Position numbers and translations under genes: made by a program
Shown here: positions 12,076-22,344 of the stretch, in pieces
Layout: the number at the start of each line of letters is the position of its first letter
How positions within the stretch are numbered: position 1 is the stretch's first letter
Notes under the pieces: model-generated
Seen by the model: the letters and a program-made list of their open reading frames with translations, nothing else
What the model was told of the DNA's origin: nothing
Database searches by the model: none
Assembly (NCBI GenBank): GCA_013399895.1
Contig: VXBA01001330.1
Location: 1-64,000, forward strand
Direction of reading: 5' to 3'
Length of the DNA: 64,000 nt
Source of the DNA: Serilophus lunatus
Taxonomy: Eukaryota > Chordata > Aves > Passeriformes > Eurylaimidae

Positions 12076-12635
12076 TGTATTGGGTCTGTCTGAGATGGAC
12101 CCCATTTCCCCATATAGCAGGTCTCACAGTGCTGTGCTGCGCACTGGTGGCTGGAGTGGTGCTGATAATACGCCAGTGTTTTGGCTACTGCTGAGCACAG
12201 TACTGGGATGGTAGTGTCCCTTCCCCAACTGACAGCAGGATTTTGGGAGGGGACACAAGTGGGCCAGCTGGCCCAAAGTGACCAAAGGAATATTCCATAC
12301 CATATTACGTCAGCTCAGGTATAAAGCTGGGGAGAAGCAGGAAGGGGGGAGGATCCACAGTCTCCCATGGTGGCTCACCGAGAGAGCCACTACACGCGTT
12401 GAAGCCCTACTTCTCTGGATGTGGCCGGTCATCGCCGCGGATGGGAAGTAGAGATTAGATTAGTGCTTTGCTTTTGCACGGGCTTTGCTTTGCTTTCATT
12501 TTTTGCTTTAGTAAACTGCCTTATCTCAACCCACCGTTTGCCATCATATTCTTTTCCCCTGTCTGACTTTTGGGGGGGAAAAAGGGTTAAAGAGACTGTG
12601 GGCGCCTGGCGGCCAGCCAAGGTTAACCCATTACA
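12076..12635 (+). mobile_element. Solo LTR of an avian endogenous retrovirus
   Basis: The 560-bp element starts TGTATTGGG and ends CCCATTACA, the TG...CA ends of retroviral LTRs. In order it carries a U3 with GACCAAAGGAATATTCCATA and the CRE-like TTACGTCA (12305-12312), then TATAAA at 12320. An AGTAAA polyadenylation-type signal follows at 12510, then TTATCTCAACCCAC and a G-rich U5. These words match a widespread avian, especially passerine, LTR type. There is no second LTR, primer-binding site, gag, pol or env in the window, so recombination between LTRs has left a solo copy. The 5-bp duplication suits an ERVL-like class (ERVK usually makes 6 bp), but I leave the class open. A 117-codon frame antisense to it is spurious. 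Confidence 0.88.
12304..12325 (+). promoter_or_regulatory. LTR core promoter: CRE-like site and TATA box
   Basis: TTACGTCA at 12305 is one base off the palindromic CRE, and TATAAA follows at 12320. This is the expected position for the end of U3, so transcription would start about 30 bp further on, near 12350. Whether it is still active cannot be judged. Confidence 0.6.
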
Positions 12636-12967
12636 GTGGCCTTCCACATAAGTAAGTGAATGCCATGGTCCCAGTGCCAAGGAGAGAGCCATTCCATGCT
12701 GGGTTAGGCTCTTTTCAAAGCCTGACCCAGGAGTGACAAAGTGACAAGATACTGTGTCATAACCAATGTGCAAAACACTCAAAATGGCAGACTCTCTAAT
12801 TAGTAAGCACCGTCTTTCTCCTTACTGAAAAATTTCCTATGAAAAGAATGTCAAATTACTACAAATGCATTTTTTTAATCAATGTAACACCTAAGCAGCA
12901 TCCAAACTGCACACTCTGAAATCCCTAATGGAAACCATAACATATAACATATATATGATATAACATT

Positions 12968-12990
12968 GTAGGCTATAACATATAGCCTAC
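12968..12990. repeat. 9-bp inverted repeat
   Basis: GTAGGCTAT and ATAGCCTAC are exact reverse complements separated by AACAT. It lies in a stretch rich in ATAACATAT words (12935-12990). Confidence 0.85.
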
Positions 12991-13061
12991 TGAGGACTGG
13001 TCATCCTTGTTCCTCTCTCACTTCTCTGTCACAGAAGACTGTTATGAAAAAGAAAGTACTT

Positions 13062-13095
13062 TAGACTTCCTTTTTAAGTAGACTTCCTTTTTAAG
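13062..13095. repeat. 17-bp tandem duplication
   Basis: TAGACTTCCTTTTTAAG occurs twice back to back with no mismatch. Identity of both copies points to a recent slippage or patch duplication. Confidence 0.9.
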
Positions 13096-13099
13096 AGGA

Positions 13100-14260
13100 A
13101 AGGACCTGAAATATCTCAGTATCAAAATAATCCATCTTACATAGCCTTGCCATAGGTTCTTTTGTATTTTTCCACCCAATAATCAGGGTTCAGCTCTACT
13201 ATTCTGACTAGTAGAAAACTACTGGTAAACATAAACAAATGTAAACTTCCAGAGGCTCAGAGTGAAGACTGGTATGTCTTTCATAGTCACTGTTCTGTAC
13301 AGCTTTGAATTCAAGAACTTTAATACATAGAATAAACCCATCAGTCACTTTCACTCATATGCTGCCCATTTGAAAGAGCCTAACTAGTGTCTCCACATGC
13401 CCTTCTTCCCGGGGCTGTTCCCTAAGGCTGACCCTGTCCCTTAGCCCACACAGCTCCCTCCAGACACAGCCACTGACCTAGAGAGCAGATTAATCTGTGA
13501 GTGAAATAGCCTTTCTATAAGTCATTATTATGGGGTAAGTAATGGAGTCCAACTTTTTTAGCCAACATATGGCTGTCCTCAGCTGATATACTAGATTTTT
13601 CCTGAAAGTATAAAGTGGGAAAATGTATGCCACACTATTAGACATAAATTGGTGCAAGGATAATAACCATCAGCTGCAATTGTCCATGCATGTAATGTAT
13701 TAGTTTTCTGTTTCTAAAACCACCCCACAGTTTGCTCTTTACCTCTCTCCAAAAATAAACTCAACACTGAGCTGTACTGTAATGATCTCCAGGACAATGA
13801 TGATTTTATAATTAAAGGTGAAAATTGTCTCTAATCCTGTTTTTATACTGAACACTCTTCAGAAGGTGGAATTGCATTTTTACTTTGTATCTATGCACCA
13901 GAAAGGGGAGTCCAAACCTAGGCAGAAATTCCTAGATACCACCACATTACTAACAGTATATCCCTATTTCTTCATAACATCTCTAGTCATGGGTAGAAGA
14001 GAGAGCAACTCTTGGAAATGGAAGCCACTCCCTTAGGTGCCTGCACTTTAGATCTTGATTAAATTTATTTTCCTTACAACACCAGCACACACTTTTTCAG
14101 AGCAATTGAGCTCATTGCACAGCTGTATAACCCATCGTGTATGCTGTAAGACCTACAAGCTTATCTATGAGCCTATTTTGTAAAACCAGGTAGAAGAGAG
14201 CACAACGCCAAGGTTGCAAGTGGTCCCTTCACCACTGTTAAGAGTACAGATCACTTCAGC
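13100..14260. other. Unique noncoding DNA with one GC-richer patch
   Basis: A patch at about 13385-13490 is clearly richer in C and G than its surroundings, with CCCGGGGC-like words and CCACACAGCTCCCTCC. It has no open frame or repeat family that I recognise and may be a decayed repeat. The rest is AT-rich and featureless. Confidence 0.45.
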
Positions 14261-14269
14261 TCCACTTTG

Positions 14270-14520
14270 AATCAGAAATTTGCTGAAACTGAATTATAGC
14301 TTTCTCCCCCCACATGCATTTATGCTTATTCCCCATAGACTGTTTGGGTGTCAAATCTGCATAATCACAGTATATTATTTTTCAATAACCATAAAGCAGG
14401 CAAATCACCATGCTGCCTGACATCCATTAGCCAATAAGTGCACAAAGTTCTTCACATTTTTCATTCAGCAGTTGTTTCCCCACAGCTGAATTATAAATAC
14501 AAAATACACTTTTCCGGTTT
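14270..14520. promoter_or_regulatory. Conserved-element-like block
   Basis: The stretch has a TAATCA word near 14362, CCAATAAG near 14430, paired CAGCAGTTG/CAGCTG words near 14466-14487 and little simple repeat. No coding potential. The regulatory reading is inference from texture. Confidence 0.22.
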
Positions 14521-14529
14521 ATAGTTACT

Positions 14530-17460
14530 TAGAGGGTGCAATACTCTTTCTCCCCTTCATTCTCAGCTTTGCATAACATACATGATTATAGATGTACCCA
14601 AAAATATTACAGTCATGAAAAGCAGTCTACACAGTCTCCAAAAAGATTATGATTTTGGCTCTGGTATTTGGGGCAAGTCCACAGCCCAACGCACACAATC
14701 TACAATGGAGAGACTCCCTAGAGAAGAAGAAACCACAAGGCATCACAGAGATCAAGATTTTAAAGGAGACGTGGGACAGAATGGACAAACTAATTTCTAT
14801 TACAGGGAAGTAGCTGCTACCATAATCAGTACGTGGTACTTATTGCATAATTTAAGATATGGAAAACAACAAAAAGAGACTTGAAGAGTGAGAAAAGAAA
14901 ATGGTAAAATAATGTCTTCATTTACATTTTGAGTTTGTGATAGTTCAAATTTCGTTGAATCTTCAAGTATCATTCTTTTCATCACTAGCCATTTCAATTT
15001 AATTTCACGCACCTTCATATTTTGAATCGGAAATGATCAAATATAAGTCCAAATGCATTTCTCCTACAAATGCATTTCTCTGGCCTCAGAACGTACACAG
15101 AGCAAACCAGATATTTCAGTACTGTATTCAAGCTATCTTACAATCACATTTAAAATCAATAGCCATGCACACCAAAATACACTTCCTTAATGGTTTAATG
15201 CATATATGAATTTTAAATTAAGAATAGAAAAATAATATCTGTTTTTAAAATAAGTTTCTAAAGAATTCAGTTCAAGATGAGTATGTCAGAAATTGCATAA
15301 ATTTTGATCACATAAACTTGTAATTAAGCCCCATGGTACACAGTGGCACAGTTTTCTGTAAAAAATGGAGTACCATATAGCTGAAATCTAAGTACCCATC
15401 ATAAACACCTTCAGTATGTTTGAAATAACCTATTGGACAACATTGTTCACACTGGCATCCTGGGCTGATTTATGAAAGATCAAAGGCTGTAGTGGGTAAG
15501 TAATAAGAGGTACATGTTTCATGGGATGAATAACTCTCCTCATTCCCAATATTTCTTATGTTTTTTTACAACGATTTGCCTGACTCTCAAGAACACTCTC
15601 ATAAAAAGAGTGAAAAACACGTCTATCCCAAGCATTCTGAAGATTTGAAAAAAGTTGGAAACACTTTTGAAACTACATACTTAAACACTTGTAGAATTTT
15701 AAGAGTACTACTTGTCTGAATTCTTCTCATGTATCTATTTACACTATATAGTCAGTGACAGCACAAAAACCAAAAGACGATAATTATTTAACAGAGACTT
15801 TTTCCTTTGACTTTAAGCCTTTGGATAATCAGAGAATTCTTCAGTAAATGTACTTTCCAGATGAGGTTGATTCCATGGAAGACTAAAACCTTGCATGTTA
15901 TACAGGCTAAAATATAGTGAAGTCTAGGAACTGAAATATAGTTGCTTTTGTCATTATCAATTACCTTCTAAGTCTAACAGAATTTCAATTACAAAAGGAA
16001 AAAGCAGCTAGCCAGAACAAAGGTTGTCCACACTTAATCTTAAAAGCTAGAGGCAGCTTTCATCGCCACTACAATTCCATCAACACAGTGATCTGCAGGC
16101 CAGGGAGAGGCCCACAGAGAGCCTTCTGCTGTTGACCTGCAGCAATGCATTTCCCAGCACAGCTACAAGCACCAACTACTGCAGCTCAGGACTGGTAGGA
16201 GGGAAGAGAAGGAAAAGGAACATAGTTTTTCCCCTTCCGTTCCACAGCTGGCTGTGATCCTCACAACAAGATTGTTTTCCCCTATAACAGTAAAAATGTA
16301 TCTTCTCTGAGCTTCCATGGATGCATCACTTTACCAAGGAAGACAGTATAGAGTACAGTCTACTGCCAGTTCTGCACTACTTGGAAAGAGCTCTGTTTCT
16401 CAAAAAATATTGTGTGAGGCAAAAGAGCCACAGGTCAGTTTTGGATATATTGTCTTAAACAGGAGCCTGAAAAAAACACAGGCAGATAAATCAGTATGGA
16501 GACAGCCAAGAGACAAGTTTTCCTCCTCTCAAGTGAGGTAGAATATACCACATTGTGCTGCATCAGAACACAAAAACATGGCCTAACATTCACTTAATGG
16601 AAGTAGAATTTACGTTTAACATAAAATATCCCAAAACTGAAGTGCAGCCATTTAAGGGCAACAAGTTGAGAAGATGCAACTGACGGGGGTGAAGGCTGCA
16701 GTGTGATGGTATTTTAGCAGATTAATTACAGCTTCATGGGCTAGAATAAACAAACAGCGAGAGAAAACTTCTTCACACAAAGAACTGACTCAGAAATAAG
16801 TTCATACATCAAATATTTTTGAAATCTTTATGTTTTAAATTGAGACAATGAAATGACCTGATTGCAACTTATATGGATTTAAAACATGGAATTCTGAAAT
16901 GCAGGCATCATAAAACACAACCATTAAAGTCTGAATATGTAAATCTTGTTAACCACGGGATTCCAGATACTCCATGAATATATTTGCTAATTGATTGTCT
17001 GACTTCTTTCAAACATGGGTATTGTCTTTGGCTACTTTTTCCTCAGGTTTTCAGATAGTTAGATAGGAACTACACCTTCTGAACTTCTGTTCTTCATTTG
17101 TTGTGTGCAGCAGAGGAAAAATAATCAAAAACCCAACAAATAGAACTTCAAGTTCCAGAGCATCATTCTAGATTTCCACACTGTCCTGGAGGCAGCACTC
17201 CAACATATTGCTCTGTCACAGAAGTGGAACAACATAGTAGAGCTGGCAAATTCAGTCACTAAAGCACTGGGCAAGACAAAACATCCATCAACCAGCAATA
17301 CAGAAGTTCAGACATCCTTGAATGTAAAGATATGTTGTAATGCAGGAAATACCAATGTCATCATCTTGGTTTTATTTTAATTCTTTACATAAATACATGA
17401 TGGAGAAAAGTATTTCTATATAAATCACATCATCCCCTCAGATCAAGAAAGTAAAACTTT
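14530..17460. other. Unique noncoding DNA, nothing recognised
   Basis: Mostly AT-rich, with a mildly GC-richer part near 16090-16260. The open frames, including 14582-14884 on the plus strand, show no family motif, and I treat them as chance. It contains the small tandem repeat listed separately. Confidence 0.5.
15050..15080. repeat. Tandem repeat with 17-bp period
   Basis: CAAATGCATTTCTC occurs at 15050-15063 and again at 15067-15080 with CTA between. The unit contains ATGCAT and an octamer-like CAAATGCAT. Confidence 0.9.
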
Positions 17461-17465
17461 CTTGG

Positions 17466-17554
17466 ATTGGGAGCATGGAGGACGTACGCCAATAGGACGT
17501 CCAATAGTATAGGAACGGCAGTTCCAATAAAACCGAACAGCAAAGGTGCACGTG
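17466..17554. promoter_or_regulatory. Four-CCAAT-box, CpG-retaining promoter-like cluster
   Basis: CCAAT occurs at 17489, 17501 and 17524, and its reverse complement ATTGG at 17466, so start-to-start distances are 23, 12 and 23 bp. Interleaved are the palindrome GACGTC (17496), a GACGTACG word (17481) and the E-box CACGTG (17549), giving about six CpGs in 75 bp of otherwise CpG-poor DNA. The core is an imperfect direct repeat of AGGACGT[ACG]CCAATAG. NF-Y binds CCAAT, ATF/CREB proteins bind ACGTC and bHLH-ZIP factors bind CACGTG, so this resembles a compact promoter or enhancer. There is no clear TATA box. An ATG reading frame with a signal-peptide-like start begins 54 bp downstream. An old LTR fragment is the main alternative. 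Confidence 0.4.
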
Positions 17555-17607
17555 TTACCACACCTCTCTGCTAAAGGCAAGTTTGCAAGTCTTCTATAAG
17601 CTCCACT

Positions 17608-17868
17608 ATGAGTGGTCTTTATGTTTTAGTTTTCCTATTTGCTTTATTTTTTTCTGATCATTTCCTGCTCTTCACAGATCAAACTATCCAGGATAACATA
17701 AACAGCAAATATCAGGACTATACAACAGACTTAATTACATGTCATCGACACCACATCTCACCTTGTATCCTTGTAATTCAGAGCAATACTGTGCCTAATG
17801 TCAACAGGGAAGAAAAAAAATATCAAAGCAATTCCTCAGCAAGGCAAAGCTGGAAGAGCTGGGAAAAG
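17608..17868 (+). other. Open frame with signal-peptide-like start and donor
   Basis: An ATG with A at -3 opens 87 codons, beginning MSGLYVLVFLFALFF, a hydrophobic run like a signal peptide or membrane anchor, followed by a polar, Ser/Asn/Lys-rich part. The frame runs into GGGAAAAG/GTAATG, a good 5' splice-site match at 17868/17869; read through, it stops at 17883. It sits just after the CCAAT cluster, the only promoter-like sequence in the area. I recognise no family. T-rich DNA readily yields hydrophobic runs, so this is a hypothetical first exon at best. Confidence 0.15.
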
Positions 17869-17889
17869 GTAATGTTTTCATAGAAAAGG

Positions 17890-19835
17890 AGTAGCCTGTT
17901 TTCTACCTCTAGTTAAGTCTACAAAAAGATAAAATTAGACTCTAAATTACAAAAAAAACTGAACCTCCAAAGAAATTTCACCAGCTACCATCTACAAAGA
18001 GATTCTACTTTTGGTTTCCCCCTCCAGGTGTTCCATCTTGTCTTGCAGTCTCATTTATAAAAACTTATAAAAAATCTCATTTTTGGACACTGATAGATTA
18101 AGAAACTCTGATATCAGGTATATACATCAGCGGACTTACAGTTGACCAAAGACATGTTTGCAAAAAAAAAAAAAAGAAAACCAAAAAACAAAAAAACCCA
18201 CATGCCACCCAACAGAAGCATAAAACCCCTACAAATTCCAAAATAAAGTACTGAAAGTAAAATATTTGCATGCAGGTTTCCTTCTTATTTATAATTTCCT
18301 TTTGTATAGTCTTTTCATAGTCACCTCATGTCTACCCTCCTCTTTCTTTAAAAATTGGAGAAGCAGTTATTTTATTTTTAAAATTCATTTTTAATGCATC
18401 CATTAGTATTGCATTAATCTATATTCATTGTATTAATACAGATTTTTTTTCCCCCTGTGTTAGAAGCAATTTATGCATTGCTGAACTACATTTTTAAGGT
18501 GCACTCACAGTGAGAACTGTTTAGGAGTTCCTCTTATACCACTTAATTTCTCTTAAAAAAGAGACTTTTTCACACCTTAACTAAACCCAGCAACTGTGGG
18601 AAGAAAATAACCCTAGCTAGTAATACAAAATTTCTGAAAGTATGAAACACGATTCCAAGTCATCTGAAAAGAGCTGTAAGGATTCACAATTGTATTATCT
18701 TCATTACATTTAGTCCCATTTGACAAGATTTTTAATCGAAGCCCATTGGCATTATCAGTTATTCCTAAAACACTGTAAACTGGTGATATAAAATAATATC
18801 TAAAAACGAACAATCAATGGTTGCAGAAATATGAATCTGCATTTCCAAGAATGTTTGGAAACATTAGTTATAATTAGCACAACAAGTATTGTCCCCATGA
18901 CAGCCTTTCTTTACAAACCTTTGAACGTTTGACAAGAAAAGGTCATGTTTTGTAAAATCCTAGAAAGGTCATTCAATAACAAATCACATGAATGAAATCA
19001 CAAGAGTTCAAGGAGGTTAACTGAAACACCACAGGCATTAAAGCATGTTTTCAAGGTAAACAAGGTAAAAGAAAAACAGTCTGTCTCAGTTCTAGAAAAA
19101 GAAAATTGCAAGTAGACTCTAATTTGCTACACACTGTAATTTTAAGACATTTTCTCTGCACTTGGTGGTTTAAGAGGACGTATTATTTCTCACGTTCAAC
19201 GCATTTAGTGAAGGATTAACAGATAAGAGAGCCAAAATATTTAAACATCTCTTCAAATAGTCTGTATTGACCTTAGTAGATTTTTCCCCCTCAATCTTGT
19301 GACCAGATACTTAAAAAAAACCCACCCCAAAACGCTCCATCTCAACTAAATCTCAATCTTAGATCTCAAAACTTCACTGCTTGAAACTCTGCCAGCCTTT
19401 TAGCTAAACATTTTGACCTGCCTGTGACCTTCTATTTCCAGGTCTATTTTCTTCTTTACCAAAAGAACACAACATTTTTCACAGGCAGGAATAACAAAGA
19501 GTTGTTTATATAGGGTAATTTAACTACAGGATCAGTGCAGGGAGCAGTGTGATGTATTTGATCCACAGACCAAGGAAAAAAGCTCTGCTCACCAGTGTTA
19601 GAGAAAAGCCTATTGAATAGTTTTCCCGGGGCAAGCCAGCAAATTGGGGTTCTTTTCATGTGTAGGCATAGAAAAAACGAATTCAGGAATGATCCTGGGT
19701 CTCTGTCTCCACAGGGTGTTAAAGCCCTGCCCTGCTGCAATTCTGAAGTTTTAAAGTTCCATTATCTCGAGGGAGAAAGGCAGTACTTATTTACATAAAT
19801 TCAACATTATTCAATAGAATCTGCTACGCAGGGGG
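17890..19835. other. Unique noncoding DNA with an A-rich tract
   Basis: Featureless apart from an A-rich run at 18162-18197 (poly-A, then CCAAAAAACAAAAAA). No retroposed sequence upstream of it is recognisable, so I treat it as simple sequence. Confidence 0.55.
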
Positions 19836-19839
19836 AAAT

Positions 19840-20060
19840 CTCTTCCAGCACAAAGAATTTAGAATCACCATCTATGTTTAGTTTATCATCATTACACTTG
19901 TGTTTTCATTTATGACAGGCTATTTGCAAACTGTAATTTATTATGAACCTCTTTATGAGATTAATTTAACAGGATCAGACCTGCAGATCACCTAAAGTTT
20001 ACACATTGATTGGCAGCAGCAACTCTCACGAGAGGAAAATTTCCACTATGGCAGCAGTGA
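19840..20060. promoter_or_regulatory. Conserved-element-like block
   Basis: Mixed-texture sequence with TTTGCAAA near 19923, GAGATTAATTTAAC near 19957, ATTGATTGGCAGC near 20007 and one retained CpG. No frame or repeat. The call rests on texture only. Confidence 0.22.
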
Positions 20061-20069
20061 ACTGTCTCC

Positions 20070-21605
20070 GAGAAAGATTCTATTCTAAGATCTAATAAGG
20101 AGTTAGAATTTAAACTTAGCTTTATCAGTTCAAGAAAGCCTGAAAGCATTAAAATTTCATACCAATTACATTAAATACTCATGTGCCCTGTATTTCTCCC
20201 CTGTTGAAGTCTGCATAATACCAACAACTTTTCCATTGTAAATGTAGATACCAACAGCGTACACAACGATATGAGGTTAAATAATTTTTTTTTCCTACCA
20301 AATAAGCTCAGCAGTAGAGCTGGCAAATCCAACCAGTTTGGCTGCTTGCACCATCCAAGCAAGGCATCAAGGTTTATGTAGCTAGTAACATAAATGCTTA
20401 CTTTTTAAAGTTTCTGCTCAGTCAATGGCATGCTAAACTCGTTTAAGAAAAGTGATCCAGCAGAAAACCAAAAATACTAAGAAACAAATAAGTAAATATG
20501 ATAATTTTTTAATTACAGTATTCCCACACACAAATGACTTATGCCACAGTACAAACGGTTTTGCAAGAGAGCAAACAGAAGCAGGAGCGAGATCAGTGTG
20601 CATTTGAGACCATGGTGCTTTGGTCCTTCTCAGCAGGTATGCTCCTCCACAAGATTAGGCTCCTCTCTAGTATCCTACCCCAATCCTTTTCCACTGAATG
20701 GGGCAGAATGGATGCCATAGGTAACACAGAAACCTCATCAGCTGTTTTATGGTCAATGTTTAGACATCTGTGTGAGCCTAATAGCAACAACAGTCATCAG
20801 CAGACAGAGCACTGCCAATACAGAAAACAAAACCTTGAAAATTACTTCCAGGTGAAGTTAAGACTGTCATGGATGTATTTCTTCTCTTACAAGAAACATG
20901 CATGCCTTCAAAGGAATTAAAATGTAAAATACTAAATATCAAAAAATAAACATAAGCATTCCAAAGACCTCACTAATTAGCATGAATATGTGCTGCATAA
21001 GTTTTTGCATCCACAAATACATAGGTAGAGCATGTAAATAAATAAATAATTTTTATCAGGAAGAAATATAGTATTGCTTCATAGAGGACCATCAAAATTA
21101 CGTCTAATTTATACCTGGTTCAGGCTATACTCACACAACATAGCTTTTTCATCTTATTTCAACACCATTCACATACTATCAGAATGTCTTTAATTCTTCA
21201 CTATAGAACAACTCAAGACATTTGTTTCATGCACTGCCAAATTTTCCTGGTTCTGTATGTGACTGTCATTCTTTAGAAGCCTTTTAGGAGCTGTGCAGGA
21301 AGAATTCTCTGACATATGGTCCAGAACTTAGATGTTAAGAGTGTTGTCTTTGTTTTGGCTTTCAGGGTTCATGCATTACCTTTTCCTACAGGCTGCAGCT
21401 TTGCCTTTTTATTCTGAAGAACTCAAAAAGAACTCATCTAGAAATATTGCTTGTCCATTAATGTTATTGTTTCTTTAAAAGGCTATACCAGTTTGTACTA
21501 TGACTGATCAAAATGACTATCAGAAACAAGACACCTCATTTTGTCTTTCTTGCCAACTATTTTAGCTTATTTGCCATGAGCACAGGGTATAATTAATATC
21601 ACACA
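20070..21605. other. Unique noncoding DNA, nothing recognised
   Basis: The 128-codon plus-strand frame at 20534-20920 is overlapped by an open minus-strand frame and shows no domain, so I do not call it. The remainder is AT-rich DNA. Confidence 0.5.
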
Positions 21606-21609
21606 GGAG

Positions 21610-21850
21610 CCAGCATTGTCATTTTTCAAATCATTTCCCTGGAAATGTTCTACACCTCTTAATGGCCCTGCTAATGCTGTAGCTGTCATGTTTTGGACAG
21701 CTGCGCTTTTACAAGACAAACTCAGCTGCGCCATGCGCCTCTCTGTAGACTTTTTAGCTCAACGGCTCAGAGGCCATGAATGCCAGCTGGTAACGGCTAT
21801 ATGGAAATCTTTGATTAATTTTTTTACCTCTAGATGCTGACTGTTGCTCA
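21610..21850. promoter_or_regulatory. E-box-rich conserved-element-like block
   Basis: Three CAGCTG E-boxes lie at 21698, 21723 and 21784. The first two sit in the repeated word CAGCTGCGC 25 bp apart, close to a palindromic ATGCGC word. Also present are TAATGG/CTAATG words and at least five CpGs (GCGC twice, GCGCC, AACGG twice). CAGCTG is the site of MyoD/ASCL/achaete-scute-type bHLH factors. One plus-strand frame is open for 74 codons, which I treat as chance. The regulatory role is inferred. Confidence 0.33.
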
Positions 21851-22029
21851 AATGTCACCTTCCCAATTTTCATCCCTAGCCAGTATTTTTTCCTCGTCCC
21901 AGTACTGCTTGATGGATGAAGAATCAACTGAACAGGCCAAAAATCTTATGACTAATTAAAGCAAATACAGCCTGTCCAGATGTGGAGGGAACACAAAGTC
22001 TGGAGAGGGGCCAGGTCACACACATGAAA

Positions 22030-22340
22030 TGCTCAATCATTCAAGAGATGTAGCTCTTAATATTTACCAGGCCAGAGTTAACAAATAGTGATATTGCCAC
22101 CCTGAAGAGTGAAGTGACACGAGTAATGCTGTGTAAGACTTTACCATCACAGCTCACAGTCGAAGCAAGTGTGCTAAGACAGCATTTGATAAAGACCATC
22201 AAATGAAAACAGTTCAAATGTAGGAGCTGCAGAGATATTATGAAGTGACTAACAAATTCAGCTTTTCTGCTGGTTTATTCAAGAAATGATTGGAAGATGA
22301 AAATACGAACAAATTAGCACTGCTCAGCAGTCATATGATA
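22030..22340. promoter_or_regulatory. Conserved-element-like block with paired TCF-type sites
   Basis: TTTGAT at 22185 and ATCAAA at 22198 form an inverted pair, each resembling a TCF/LEF core, next to GATAAAG. Further words are GTGACACGAG, CAGTCGAAGC and ATGATTGG. Texture is mixed and non-repetitive with a few CpGs. No gene is seen. Confidence 0.25.
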
Positions 22341-22344
22341 GGGT

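Larger units (their letters stand above)
12071..12640 (+). repeat. Target-site duplication flanking the LTR
   Basis: The five bases before the LTR (ATGGC, 12071-12075) and the five after it (GTGGC, 12636-12640) agree at four of five positions. This is as expected for an old 5-bp target-site duplication with one later substitution. The coordinates given span the pair with the LTR between them. Confidence 0.6.

Noticed and set aside
12429..12782. 117-codon minus-strand frame
   Set aside because: It lies largely antisense to the LTR and runs across the LTR boundary into flanking DNA, so it is fortuitous.
15955..15995. Minus-strand 9-nt microexon-like motif between CTTTTTCCTTTTG...TTAG and GTAATT
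   Set aside because: Too short for any coding evidence; such motif pairs are expected by chance.
18162..18197. A-rich tract as the tail of a processed pseudogene
   Set aside because: The upstream sequence shows no coding remnant in any frame.
20534..20920. 128-codon plus-strand frame
   Set aside because: Overlapped by an open frame on the other strand, no recognisable domain, no splice or promoter support.
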